Source: Datisca glomerata
Lineage: Eukaryota; Streptophyta; Magnoliopsida; Cucurbitales; Datiscaceae
NCBI GenBank assembly: GCA_003255025.1
Contig: QANY01009128.1
Coordinates: 1,860,547-1,924,546 of the forward strand
Length of the DNA stretch: 64,000 bases
Direction: 5' to 3'
The position numbers and the translations under genes are program-made. Each line of letters begins with the position of its first letter. The first letter of the stretch is position 1. This document shows positions 1-11,398 of this stretch, piece after piece. The notes below the pieces were generated by a model. That model did not search any database. It worked only from the letters and a program-made list of their open reading frames with translations, and was not told where the DNA came from.

Positions 1-108
1 GTTACTTTAGAAGACCCTGACTATTTAATTCATCCTAGAGCAAAAAGCTCAATGGAGTATTCACAAAAAGGTTGTTCTTCATGTAGGTGATGCACTTTTC
101 ATTCCTGA
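1..108 (+). pseudogene. JMJ31: JmjC (cupin_8) domain fragment, JMJ31-like, broken
   Basis: The first ~108 bases encode part of a JmjC/cupin double-stranded beta-helix. Frame 1 reads DPDYLIHPRAKSSMEYSQK, then one extra base in the AAAAAGG run shifts the frame, and the text continues as VVLHVGDALFIPEG followed by TGA where the family has Trp. This block resembles the stretch of Fe(II)/2-oxoglutarate JmjC proteins (JMJ31 type, from memory) just before the last conserved residues of the fold. The fold does not continue downstream in this window. The frameshift and stop make it a pseudogene piece. Any intact N-terminal part would lie left of the window. Confidence 0.55.
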
Positions 109-731
109 AGGCTGATAAGCGGTATGCATTAAATAATGCTCTCATGTAGGGGTCTTCCCTTCTGTTTTCTGTATGAGTTTACTCCGATCTTTAAGATTTT
201 TGAAATAGTATTCCCTCTGTTTTAAGAAAGATGATACCTCTCTCTTTCTCTCTCCTCGCCCACTATGTTTCTCTCTCTCCCCTTCTCTAATAATTGTTGC
301 CCATCCAATCATACCTGTTGAAATATCTGATATCATTATTTTGAGTTACGTTGCCAACATCTTGCATTGGATCATGTTACTTCTAATTAGTGTCTTCATC
401 TCATTTCTTTAGTGGAATCTATAGATTGTGATCTTGCACCAAGTTCCAACTGTAGGGCTTTATCCAAGTTGGTTTTCTTGATTCAGTTTTCACTACGTGA
501 CAGATTGATTTTTTCATAATAGGGCATATCTCATATATGCAGATTTTCTATAAGAACATGACATATTTTGTTCATGTCTCCTCCTGCCAATCTTGACAAT
601 CTTTTTTGTGTTAACTTTTTTAGAATATCTTTAAATCTTTCAATTTATTTTTTAAGAAAGAAATACTTGATCATAATTACTCTGTTGAATTTATATAAAC
701 TTGCATAAAGTTGTTATTTGATTTGATGTAG
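109..731. other. Non-coding spacer between two gene fragments
   Basis: AT-rich sequence with a CT-rich patch near 236-290. No coding potential, RNA gene or repeat boundary is recognised. It could be intron-like sequence of the neighbouring gene fragments. Confidence 0.5.
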
Positions 732-1038
732 CTGTGAAGGGAGGAGCCTGAGGTCGTTCCATCCAACTGAAAAGAACGGTGAAGAATCTTTATATTCATC
801 TCTTGGATTTTCTAATGACGAAGTAAAGGTACGATGTCTATCATTTTATTTTGTCACTGCTTGTGTACCTTGTTCTATTTTCGGCTACTTAGCACATAAA
901 CCCTTTCTTATTATGGCAAGTAATGGAGGAGAAGGATTTTTTTTCTGCAAGAATTGCCAGCTTAAACAACATCAGTGCTTTGCTTGCAGGGAATTAGGCT
1001 CCTCTGATAAATCTTCAAGTGCTGAGGTATTTGCTTGA
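732..1038 (+). pseudogene. EDM2: EDM2-like PHD-finger gene fragment (two exon pieces)
   Basis: Exon piece 1 (732-828, after a TAG acceptor and before a GTACG donor) reads CEGRSLRSFHPTEKNGEE and onward to LGFSNDEVK. Piece 2 (about 916-1038) reads FFCKNCQLKQHQCFACRELG then SSDKSSSAEVF, followed by TGA. This Cys-rich text matches the PHD-finger region of EDM2-type chromatin regulators, which act on histone marks and heterochromatic transcripts. The frame linking the pieces is broken at an 8-T run near 927-934, and the usual second half of the zinc-finger module is absent. It is a retained-intron gene fragment, not a functional gene. Confidence 0.6.
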
Positions 1039-1729
1039 GTCTACTGTCTGATCTACTGATCATGTATTTTCTTGAGACTACTGTCTGATCTACTGACCAT
1101 TGTAGTAGAATTTTTAAAAGCTCATTACTCATTCCACATAAATTATAAGTTGACGGTAAAGGTTACTGTAGATTTTATGGAAATTGATAATCTACTAATT
1201 TAAGTTCTGTTGAGAAGTTTACTGACACAAGAATTGCAGCTTTGTTGCATTATTTCATCGCCTTTTCTTTTCTTTTAGATAAACACAAGATTTGATGGAT
1301 TTATTGTTTATATTTCTGATAAAAAACATATATTGGTAATTGTTTACTTATTTTAGTCAAACATTATTATTTACAATCTTTCATCTGATTAATTTTGTCG
1401 AGGCTTAATATTTTGGCTATACATCTATGCCTTTAGGGTTCTTTAAAATAACCTTGCATTGTTAATTTTAGGCTGTTGTATCTTATAGGTTGAAAAGTCT
1501 GCAATGTATGTGCTATGTAGTATGGGTCATTGCTTGTGATGCTTTTTTTAATGTTTTTTGGCTTTTAAGCTTTACTCTATGTAAGTACTCAGCAGTTTTT
1601 ACAAAGTATTGATTCATTTCCCTCACAGTGATGCTTGTTGGTTAATTAAGCTCCACTCTGGGTAATTGAAGGTCTGTCATGGGAAGGCAATGCCTTTCCA
1701 TGATAATTTTTTTAAACAGAGTTAGGGTA
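1039..1729. other. Non-coding AT-rich spacer
   Basis: No coding region, RNA gene or mobile-element end seen. A short palindrome (CATGGGAAGG with CCTTTCCATG) lies near 1678-1702, just before the inverted-repeat family. Confidence 0.5.
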
Positions 1730-1734
1730 CCTTT

Positions 1735-2565
1735 AATGACGGGGAATCCCCATCATCTATTTGATTTTTCCGGCACCTACGATGACGGGTAATCCCCGTC
1801 ATCTAATTGCATTTGCGATACCCTATACTGACGATTTTTGTTTAAAATGACTAAAGATGACAGCTCGGTAGATAACAGTTGGTCAACAATCAATATATGG
1901 TTATAATAATGGTTTTTATCCATCATCTTAATCTTATTTTGTAGTAGTGCGGCATCAAACATGCATACAATTTCAGTTTCACGAAAATAAAACATTAAAC
2001 CTTACAAGCTTTGTTCAAGGCTCATAATCAATAAATTAGAAGACCAACTCAAAATTGAATAACCTACCTACCGTTCATAATGAAGTAGATAAATTCAGAG
2101 ACTCATTCTTGAACGATCTACTTGGTATCATTGGCAATTCAAGCATCTATTATGGATTTCACTACAGACGCACTGGCCCTAACACCAAACCGAAACTCAG
2201 AGAGAGAGAGAGGGGGGTGAACCTTTTAAGGTGAGACTGCATACATGAGGTTGGGGATGAAGAAGAGGCTAGGGCACGGGGTCTAGAGAAGGAATGAAAT
2301 GGAAAGATTACGGGAGTGAAAGTAAAGTACTTGGGTCTCATCGTGTTTAGTAGGGACTCACTTACGACGGGGTCTGGAGACCCTGTCGTGTTTTACTTAT
2401 GACGGGATCACCAAATCTCGTCGTTTTGTTCTTTAGTTTAGTACAAAATGATGGGGTCATTAAACTCCATCGTCTTAGTTACGATGGGGCTTAGAAGCCC
2501 CATCGTTTTTGTGTTTTCATATTGTGAAAAAGACGGGGTCTTAGTGTCTCATCGTGTCTCTTTTT
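1735..2565. repeat. Family of short GACGGGG / CCCCGTC inverted repeats
   Basis: At least seven short imperfect palindromes share a GACGGGG...CCCCGTC or GATGGGG...CCCCATC design. Two lie at 1736-1803, and five lie between 2360 and 2565 at roughly 40-60 bp spacing. About 530 bp of ordinary AT-rich sequence separates the groups. Arrays of this kind are known in the subterminal regions of CACTA/EnSpm-type DNA transposons, but no CACTA terminus or transposase was found, so the element type is unassigned. Confidence 0.5.
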
Positions 2566-2569
2566 TAAT

Positions 2570-3410
2570 TTAATTACGTTTAAAAATGGTCAAAAAACTG
2601 TAACACTCTACTAAAATGGTTACATGCTATAATTTGAAGACATTTTCCAATACTGAAGAAAGTATCGCTTCTTTCATATATCATTTGATGTTACATATGT
2701 ATCTTTCTCAAATTTTAATAATATACTCATCCTCATTTCTCAAAATAAAATATTTTATTTTAGGAATGGATACTGAATTTTCACTACTCTATTAGAAACT
2801 TTTCCTACTCGAGCAATTAAGGAATCATTCACACTCTGACTTGATGTGGTTTGTTTTATGTTGGAATTGGAGTTTATACCATCGAATAAATGCAGAAAAT
2901 ATTAACGAGGATCATTTCACCATTTGGTTTACCTTTAAAATAGGATATAGTACCAAGTCCTGAAAAAATTACCCGCATTAAATATTGACTTAACGAATAC
3001 CACATAATAAGATGAATTAGTTAAATACTTTGTTCAATCATATTCCTTCATAAACAGATGAAAGGATGCTTACAAAATAAATTATTAATTGTGTAAGTGT
3101 TATTACACAAGAATACAAAAACTAGAGTTATATTGATCCACAAAGCAAAATTCTAACTCATGTATCTTTTGATAAAACTTTGTCAAAAAAATAAAAAATA
3201 AAAAATAATATATATATATATATGTATGAAACTTTCTATCTTAATACAACAATCATTATGCATTCATTCTCTTGAATTTGAGATGCCTTATGAGAAAAAT
3301 AATGGGTTAAAATAAGTTGTTAAATAGGAATTTAAACCAGGTTGGCTAATGATAAGGAATAAGAAAATGAATAGAAGGAGGATTCTTGAGTTTTTTTAGA
3401 TTATCAACTG
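2570..3410. other. AT-rich spacer with a TA microsatellite
   Basis: Non-coding. An A/T-rich run at 3187-3222 ends in an (AT)n tract. Nothing else recognisable. Confidence 0.5.
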
Positions 3411-3414
3411 TTTG

Positions 3415-4210
3415 GGTGTTTTTCCAACCCTCAATAACATAACAACACGTGTTGTGCCACAATGGGAAACTTCTTACGCCAAGAAAGGAGTGAAAACGAC
3501 ATCGACTAGTCGGCCCCTATGGAGCTTGGGACGCACAAGATCTGAACTCATGGAAAATAGGAATAAGGGCGCAAGGAAAGCTCTGTCGATCCCGAGCACA
3601 AAGTTATCATTACCAATGTCGCACTCCCTCATAAGCTCGAGTGCCCAACCAATCTAATTACTGTGACAGAATGACAGGATAACCTCCATCTGCTCATCTC
3701 ATAGGCATATCAACATTTAATATCCACCAGCTTTATGTCAAAGGTCGCCTCTTTCCATCCAATCGACGACCGACAACGACAAGCTTCATGTCTCGTGAAG
3801 CTTCTCCAACAAGCCTCCAAGAAGCTTCTTTGACACGCTTCTTTCGCCTTCGAGGACTCAGGTATAAATATATCTACTAATCGCCAAAGAAGGTATGCAT
3901 ATTCTCCCCCATAAAAGCTACTCCAATAGATCGACCATCGACTAACTTAAGCATATGAGACTCCTCGACGAAACCACCCCCCGATTCTCCTCGTCTTGGA
4001 GTTTTTTACGGTCTTGAAGGGCACAAAGAGTCCCGTTTGGAGGGAAGAATGCATGAAGATTATCGTTACAGTCTTCGACCAAAACGTCATTGGGAGAGGA
4101 GTATTACCCCAATGGGAGATTATAGGAAAAATATTGTGGTAGTTTTTGGGCTAAAACATCAATAGATATCTCAAGCCTTATCTCTGACTTAATCTGGGAG
4201 TGCACGAATC
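3415..4210 (+). repeat. Probable degenerate LTR (solo or remnant)
   Basis: The base composition changes abruptly from the AT-rich flanks to about 45-50% GC. The stretch has a TATA-like TATAAATATA at about 3863, followed by an ACTAACTTAAGCAT motif and a CCCCCGATTCTCCTCGTC stretch. From memory, these resemble the R/U5 part of plant Ty3-gypsy LTRs. No matching second LTR or clean TG...CA borders were found, so this is a remnant call. Confidence 0.35.
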
Positions 4211-5626
4211 GTCAATTAAGAATTTTCTGCAAGTGCACATATTTAATATATCAAAAGTGAGATGGAAATGAGAAACATTTTTAGACAACTTTGTCCATTC
4301 ATTATTTTACAATTTTCAAATCACCATTTGAGTCCATTAAACGTACGTAATTATTAGTCAAATTTTATTTTTTATTTTTCTCATAATTGTGGTGTATATC
4401 TTTATGAGATTTTTTACTTTCTTTCTGCTTCTTAATTTAAATTTTATTTTGTAGACTGGATAATATTTTAAGTTAATTCGTTTGTTAATAAACATATTAA
4501 GAAAATTCAAGCATTTGAAAAAATAAAACATGCTATTAGTTTAGCTATCACAAAAGATTAAAAAAAATATATACTAAAAATATGAAACTAAAAACTGTAT
4601 CTGAGAATGTGCGCGTATGTTCTTTTAACATAAATAATTTATTTTGAGAATTTTTCATGAGTAAGATTTATAAAAATTAAAATATCATTTTCTAATTTTA
4701 TTTACAAATAAATATATTTTATCAAATTTTTATTCAAATAGACAAAAAATATATAAGAAACAATCAAAATATAAAAAAAATGTGCATATCGTAGACACCG
4801 CACGTATAACTTAACTAATTGAGTAAATTTGAGGTTAATTTAATTTATTTCAGATACAAATACAATTCATTTTTGTCACAGCTACAAAAAAATAATGTAT
4901 ATGTATGTTGAAATAATAAAATGACAATATTACGTCTTTATCAAATTTCTAATTAAAACTCATTTTCCTCTCTTCATTATTTTTTTGGTCAAAGAGGGAA
5001 CTATGTGACCCTAACAAATGACATTTTTGGATAAGAATATGAAATATAACTATTTATATCAATTCATCTTATTATTTTTAATGAATCTTTTAATATAATA
5101 TTTTATTATTTATCTAAAAGAAGTGACATGGGAGTTAACTTTATTGGAAAAGTGAAGTTGAAGTCATGGATAAAATGAGATAAAGAGGATGCTGCTGCTC
5201 ATGCTGCCATCGGGTATGGTAGGTGAGATGACTTGTGAAAGTGATTTTGCCTTGCTTTTCCAATCGGATTGAGATGTTTTACAATTGGATCACCTCTACC
5301 TCTAACATTTAAAAGTATGAGAGGTTGATTTTTGTGTCAACTTAACAGCTTAAATATCGAACCATTATGCTAGTAAGTAGTAACAAAATGTACCCTATCA
5401 CACCTCTTTTTATCAAGATCAAAATGAGTGTTTTTTCTTTACAAATAGTATTAATAGTATGAGAGAAGTTCAGAAGTCATCATGTCTGATTAAAGTTGTT
5501 AATTAAATAGCTCAAATTCACTTAACAATTATATATTTTATTTTCATTCAAAGCAAGTAATATTGTTCATGATATTTCCAAGAGAACATGAAGTTTTACA
5601 AAACATCCCAATCAATTAACATGTTA
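4211..5626. other. AT-rich intergenic sequence
   Basis: No genes, RNAs or clear repeats seen up to the target-site duplication of the Ogre-type element. Confidence 0.5.
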
Positions 5627-5631
5627 ACTAA
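5627..5631. repeat. Target-site duplication ACTAA (left copy)
   Basis: ACTAA directly abuts the TGTCGC start of the left LTR and matches the 5-mer after the right LTR. A 5-bp duplication is normal for Ty3-gypsy integration. Confidence 0.9.
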
Positions 5632-6542
5632 TGTCGCAATGTGCATGCGACACGAAACGGCGATTAAAAAATTATTTTTGAAAAAAAAAAATTCGGAGTC
5701 GCCAGCAATCATTTTAGGACGTGATTGGTCACCCAATTTTAAAATCAAATATTTTGGTCTGTGAAAATTTAAAGTTGGTTCATGAGTCATTTGCGTGTGA
5801 GGAAGATATTAGCACCCCACACGCCATTATGAAAAATGATTACCAAATTTAATCAAATACTATGCAAATTATTATTTTTAAAATAATGTTATGGAAATTC
5901 AATTTTGAACGTCACATTTGATACATTTGCATCATAAAAAAGAGCAAATAAATGGCTTTCAACGGGTGGTATAAAAATCATTAATTTTTTTAAATCAAAG
6001 CGTTATTAGAGTTACTCTCGATATCCTAAAAATAACTTCTCACCTCGGTAGTTTGAGAAATTTGATATCCCAAAAATTATTAAGTCTGTCATTGGATTTT
6101 TTTAGTGAAAACTAAATAAAGAAATTAATAAAATTTAAACCAAATTGTTATAGTTTTAATTTACGAGCGTCAATTCTGATGATAAAAGAATGAAATAATA
6201 ATCACATACAACCGTGACATATGCCAATAATACATAAATAAATAAGTAGAGATAACAACTATAAAGAAAAAGAAAGAATAATGGAAATGAATGTTAGAGA
6301 TGATAAATATGTATGATAAATTTTAAAAAAAATATATAGCGTAAAAATAATGAAACAAGACGTGAAATAATTAAAAAGATGTATAAAAATTAATTAAAAT
6401 AAACCAATAATATCTACTGAAAAAATAGAAAAATAAACAAACACAAAAAAAAAACAAAAAAATGCAAACAACAAAAAAACTCAAGAAAACTCAAAAAAAT
6501 TAAAATACAAAAAAAATAAAAAAGTAAAAAAATGTTATTTAT

Positions 6543-6567
6543 TACAGAGGGTGATGTCACCCTCTGT
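6543..6567. other. 11-bp perfect hairpin followed by a T tract, inside the LTR
   Basis: ACAGAGGGTGA and TCACCCTCTGT pair perfectly around a TG loop, followed by CTTTTTTTTTTTT. The hairpin sits between an A-rich and a T-rich stretch. The corresponding part of the other LTR is missing at an N, so it cannot be compared. Confidence 0.6.
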
Positions 6568-6786
6568 CTTTTTTTTTTTTCGTTTTTTCTTTAAACATGT
6601 ATATGTATATATAATTATTTAGTAAATAAACTAATAATAAATTTTTATGTGTAAAATAAATAAATCAATGAGAAAAATGCTTAATTTCATATATAACTGG
6701 CATGAGCATGTTATTTTTTTACTACATGGTTTATTAATTGCCATTTTTTATTTTTTCACCCAATGCTAATTAAATAGCAAAAGAAT

Positions 6787-7420
6787 GATCATGGATGGTA
6801 ACTAATTTAAACAAGTATCTCTCTCTAAAAATAAATAAATAATTTTATTTGGGATATAAATACATCATTTTTTATTTTAGACTAATTACTTCACTAATTA
6901 CCATTTTTCATTTCTTCCTTCATTGCTAGGAATGATCATGGATGGTAACCAGTTTCAACAAGTGTCACTAAAAAAAATTAATAAAACTTTCAAAATAAAA
7001 TATTTTTTGTTTGGGATATAAATATACCATTTTTTTATTTTGGATTACTTAGTTCACTAATTGCCATTTTTTCTTTCTTCCTTCATTACCAGGAATGACC
7101 ATGGATGGTAATTTGTTTAAACAAATGTCACTAAAGAAAATCAATAAAACTTTCAAAATAAAATTTTTTTGTTTGTGATATAAATATACTATTTTTTTTA
7201 TTTTGTACCACTTAGTTCACTAATGACCATTTTTCCCTTCTTACTTCATTGCTAGATCATGGATGGTAACTAGTTCAAACAAGTGTCACAAAAATTATGG
7301 TCTAAAATTAAAAAGAAAAGAAGAGAAGACTTGTAAGAACATAAAAAAAAATCAAAACTTAAATATTTGCATAATCTTGTATAGAAGTTTTACTCTCTAT
7401 TTTATGCATTTTTATGTGTG
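6787..7420. repeat. Tandem repeat inside left LTR, about 147-163 bp, four copies
   Basis: Copies begin with a (GAT/GAC)CATGGATGGTAA core at 6787, 6934, 7097 and 7255. Each is followed by an AAACAAGTGTCACTAAAAA-like block, a GATATAAATATA block and a CATTTTT...CTTCCTTCATTG block. The right LTR has three (20810, 20953, 21117). Confidence 0.75.
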
Positions 7421-8114
7421 AGAAATTATCATAGAAGATATTTTCATCAAATGTACACTTTCAACCCATTAAAGGATTGATACACATTGAGTTAATTTTA
7501 CACCCCTCAAAAGTTTTATCCTCATTCTCATTGATTGAGTTGATTATAAAAAAATCTCATTATCAAACTTGTAGAGAAATAAACAATACATGAAAATAAA
7601 ACTTAAGATTAAGAGTAGGAGAAATGATAAATAATGAGCAAACAAACTTATATATGGAAAATGAAACAAAGAAATATCAAATACATGAATATGAAGAAGA
7701 GAGATGAGTAATAAGAATGAACAAAATATATTGTAAGCTAAAATACAAGAGATTTGAACTAGCTTAATAAAAAGAAAAGGAGAACATGAAAGATGAATAG
7801 AAATGAAAACTCCCCTTTCTCTTTTTCACTATTTTCTCAAGACCTCTCTTTCTCTCTCTAAAATCATTTCTCTTTCTCACTCTTCAAATCTCTCCTTTCA
7901 AATGAAGACCTCCCCTCTATTTATAGGCAAACTTAAGGCTTCATTTTTTAATTTTAGTCCTTTTGTTCCTTTTTTTATTTTTAATCCTTGGACAAATCTT
8001 CTTATTTTTAGACATTGGGTTATTTTTCAAATCATACACATAGTCTTAGACTAGTATATGGGCAAAAAAATTATATTTTTAAAGTATTGGACTGGATAAA
8101 ATACGGTATCTACA

Positions 8115-8127
8115 GCTGCCCCATTTT
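8115..8127 (-). promoter_or_regulatory. Polypurine tract (plus-strand primer site) of the Ogre-type element
   Basis: On the minus strand, AAAATGGGGCAGC lies immediately upstream of the 3' LTR (TGTAGATACC...). Position and purine-rich content fit a PPT. Confidence 0.7.
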
Positions 8128-8258
8128 GTTCACGCTTCTAAATTTAGAAGGTGTACCTAGGTGTAGATAAGTATTTTGATCGAGAAAAGATTATATAGAT
8201 AAGGGGAATAGAAACCTCGACTTATACGGGTTCTATGAAATGACAAAACTTATGAAAT

Positions 8259-8890
8259 GGATCTGGATAAACACAGGCTTCGACCTCAACTCAGTTCGAG
8301 TTCGATTTAACCCTATAAATTAAAACGGACTAGGCATTGACACCGGGCTTCGACCGCGATAAAATCATGTTCGATTTAACCTAAGATAAAGAAAGGACGT
8401 GGACCTGGATAGACGCAGGCTTCGGCCTCGACTCGATGCGAGATCGATTTAACCATATTAATTAAAACGGACCAGGCACTGACACCGGCTTCGACCGTGA
8501 CAAAGTCGGTTTGATTTATCCAAAGATAAAGAAAGGGCGTGGACCTGGATAGACGCAGGCTTCGACCTTGAGTCGATGCAGGTTCAATTTATCCATATTA
8601 ATTGAAATAGACCAGGCGCTGACACCGGGTTTCGACCGTGACAAAGTCGACTTCGATTTAACTAAAGATAAAGAAACGAACGTGGACCTGGTTATAGGCA
8701 TGCTTCGACCTCGACTCGATGCGGGTTCAATTTAATCATATTAATTGAAATGGAACAAGCGCTGACACCGGACTTCGACCCCAACAAAGTCATATTCGAT
8801 TTAACCGAGATATTTGAAAGGAAATGGACTTGGATAGACGCAGGCTTTCACCTCGACTCAATTCAGATTCGATTTAACTAAAGATGTTGA
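8259..8890. repeat. 142-bp dimeric tandem array in the element's 3' UTR
   Basis: Units begin GGAYCTGG/GGACTTGG at 8259, 8401, 8541, 8684 and 8826 (spacing 140-143 bp, about 4.4 units). Each unit holds two diverged ~70-bp halves: one with GCAGGCTTCGACCTCGACTC, the other with GACACCGGGCTTCGACCGTG. Both halves end in a TTCGATTTAACC-like block. Tandem repeats between integrase and the 3' LTR are a known trait of Ogre/Tat elements and can seed satellites. Confidence 0.85.
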
Positions 8891-9600
8891 AATGATATTT
8901 GATCTGATTTTACAAGTTTCATATGGTACAAGAGCTAGACTAATGCAGGCTCTAAATGTTGAAAAGTCATGTATGAATTTCAAAAGAATATCTTTAAATG
9001 TTTCATGCACTTGAATTTACATCAAAACAAATCAATATGATGCATCTCTATGCGTTGTAATCATTGAATATAAATGCAAAGTGGTGATTTTGAGTGTGTG
9101 CATGCTATGCATGATTGAAAACATTTGTAAGAAAATTATTTGATGACTTTTTTGAAAGTTGGCTAATGTCGTCATATCCTTCACCCTTCAAATCAATCAC
9201 TTGGCCTAAGGTCATGGACTCGCAATAATGAAAATAAGGAGAAGATGAAGTATATGTATTTATCAACTGAGAAAGAAAAGAAAAAGAGCTCTTCATTGAT
9301 GATGAATAATGTTTACAAACAATGATTTGGAAAAAAAAAATGTAATAAGAATTTCTCTAACATTTTTTTTGCCTAACTTCATTTTTCCCATACTTAGAGC
9401 AGTCAAACGAAGTTCTTGACTATATCAGAATTAACTGTATGAGGTAAATCGTCTCCATCCATGTTTCTTAGCGTGAGAGCTCCTCTAGAGAAGGCCTTCT
9501 TGACAATGAAATGTCCTTCATAATTTGGGGTCCACTTCCCCCGGTGATCCTTTTGATATATGAGTATCTTTTTCAACACCGAGTCTCCTTCTCGGAAACA

Positions 9601-10500
9601 TCAAGGACTCAATTTTTTGTCATATGCATGCATAATTTTTCTTTGATATAATTGCCCTCTACATAATGCAGTCAATCTTTTTTCATCGATGAAATTCAAT
9701 TGCTCATATCGTGTTTGTACCCACTCTGCTTCTTCTAATTCTGCCTCCATTAAGACTCTAAGGGAGGGAATTTCCACCTCAATTGGAAGGACCGCTTCCA
9801 TGCCATATAGCAAAGAGAATGGCGTTGCCTCAGTTGATGTTCAGACTGATGTGCGGTACCCATGTAGTGCAAACATGAGCATCTAATGCCAATCCTTATA
9901 AACCTCCGTCATCTTCTCTATGATCATTTTTATGTTCTTATTGGTTGCTTCCACTGCTCTATTCATTTTCAGACCCTAAGGAGATGATTTATGGTGCTTA
10001 ATTTTGAATTGCTCACATAATTCTTTTATCATCTTGTTATTTAAATTTGTCCCATTATCTGTGATGATCCTTCCAGGTAGACCATATGGACAAATTATTT
10101 CCTTTTTAATGAGCTTAACAATCACACTTCTGATTACACTCGAATAAGAACTTGCCTCCACCCATTTGGTAAAATAATCTATAGAGACCAAAATGAAACG
10201 ATGCCCGTTAGAGGTTTTTGGTGTGATGGGACCAATGACGTATATGCCTCACATAGAGAACGGCCAAGGCGTGACCATGACATGTAAAGGGGATACAGGT
10301 ACGTTAATTTTATCCGCATAAATTTGACATTTATGACATTTCTTGACGTACTTGATGCAGTCAGATTCTAGAGTTAACCAATAATATCATTCTCTCAAGA
10401 TTTGTTTGGCCATCATATGTCCATTAGCATGAACACCAAAAATTCCTTCGTGAACTTCCTCTATGATTTGATTCGCTTCCCTGCATCAACACATCTTAAG
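9601..10500 (-). pseudogene. Integrase region of the Ogre-type element
   Basis: Minus-strand text runs from an HHCC zinc-binding part (a VKKCHKCQIYADKI segment near 10330) into the catalytic core (VSIDYFTKWVEA, then PYGLPGRIITDNGTNLNN, with the two core Asp residues visible; 9976-10191). The C-terminal part (MLYGMEAVLPIEVEIPSLR, 9601-9813) follows. Integrase inserts the cDNA by a DDE mechanism. In-frame stops (for example near 10250 and 9975) separate the blocks, so no full-length enzyme can be made. Confidence 0.85.
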
Positions 10501-10820
10501 AGCATCATATCATGGTTTCTTTTGTAGAGTATTTCACCATTCAAGAAGAAACCCATGAACAATCTTCTAACAGTGTGTTTATCATTCTTAGAAGCTTTGG
10601 ATGGATATTTTTCATTCTTTATATACTGCTTGATGTCGTAATACCATGGTCTTGTGTCTGGCTCTTCTTCAATACTCATACAGTGAGCAGGAAAATCTCT
10701 CTTCTCAATTTTTATGGGTTGCACTTCTTCCTTAAAGTCTGCGGCCAACATGGATGCTAGAATTGTCAGTGCATCTGCAATTTGATTATTCTCTCTGGGT
10801 ATATGGTCAAATGAGATCAC
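10501..10820 (-). pseudogene. Linker between archaeal RNase H and integrase
   Basis: Begins MISFDHIPRENNQIADALTI, the conserved C-terminal end of the RNase H-type domain (the RE.N..ADALA motif), followed by an acidic linker that leads to the integrase zinc-binding part. It is open for 119 codons but disconnected from its neighbours by stops. Confidence 0.75.
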
Positions 10821-10888
10821 TTCAAAAGTTTCCTTAACTTAGTTACATGTTTGTTGTAAGGTACCGGCTTGGAGTCTCTAGCTTCACA

Positions 10889-11200
10889 TTACCCGTTTAG
10901 TTGTCGTATCACTAATAACGAATCTCCGTACACTCGAAACTTCCTTATCTTCATATCATAAGATGCTTGAATTCCCATGGAACATGCCTCATATTCTGCC
11001 ACACTGTTTATGCAGTCAAAGCATAGTTTTGCCATGAATGGGAAAAACTTTCCCTCAGGAGATATGAGGATTGCCCCAATTCCATGTCCGACATCATTAG
11101 ATGCGCCAACAAACAACATTGTCCACAATTCTGGATCCATAGATTCTCCTTCATTTTTTAATATGACTGATATGTTCTCATCAGAAAAATTAAACTTCAT
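10889..11200 (-). pseudogene. Second, archaeal-type RNase H of the Ogre-type element
   Basis: 103-codon block. The WTMLFVGASNDVGHGIGAIL stretch aligns with the family W.ldFDGAs...g.GiG pattern, with Val-Gly where Asp-Gly is normal. NSVAEYEACSMGIQ and VYGDSLLVIRQLNG supply the other conserved acidic residues. A second RNase H between RT/RNase H and integrase is diagnostic of the Tat clade. The apparent loss of the first catalytic Asp (FVGAS for FDGAS) would inactivate it. Confidence 0.85.
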
Positions 11201-11398
11201 AGGCTCATAATCTTACACTGGTTGATCTGCAAGATAATCAGCAAGTACACTTCCTTTTATTGGTACACTTCCTTTTATTGACTTTCTCGTGACATAGACA
11301 ATATCATATTCCGTGAGCAACATTTACCATTTAGCAATTCACCCAGAAAGTAATGGATTTTCAAAGATATACTTGATTGGATCCATCTTTGAAATTAA

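Larger units (their letters stand above)
5632..8114 (-). repeat. 3' LTR of the Ogre-type element (left copy)
   Basis: 2,483 bp, starts TGTCGCAATG and ends GGTATCTACA on the plus strand. It matches 19793-21973 along its length. It is longer than the partner because it keeps an A-rich/hairpin/T-rich segment (about 6430-6600) and has four rather than three copies of an internal repeat headed by CATGGATGGTAA. CT-rich sequence near 7840-7900 is shared with the partner. Confidence 0.93.

Noticed and set aside
494..2170. CACTA transposon terminus
   Set aside because: CACTAC-like strings near 494 and 2160 lack the extended CACTACAAGAA terminus, an inverted partner and a 3-bp duplication.
3412..3657. 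81-codon plus-strand frame as a gene
   Set aside because: Falls in the LTR-like island; the text has no known domain and is better explained as repeat sequence.
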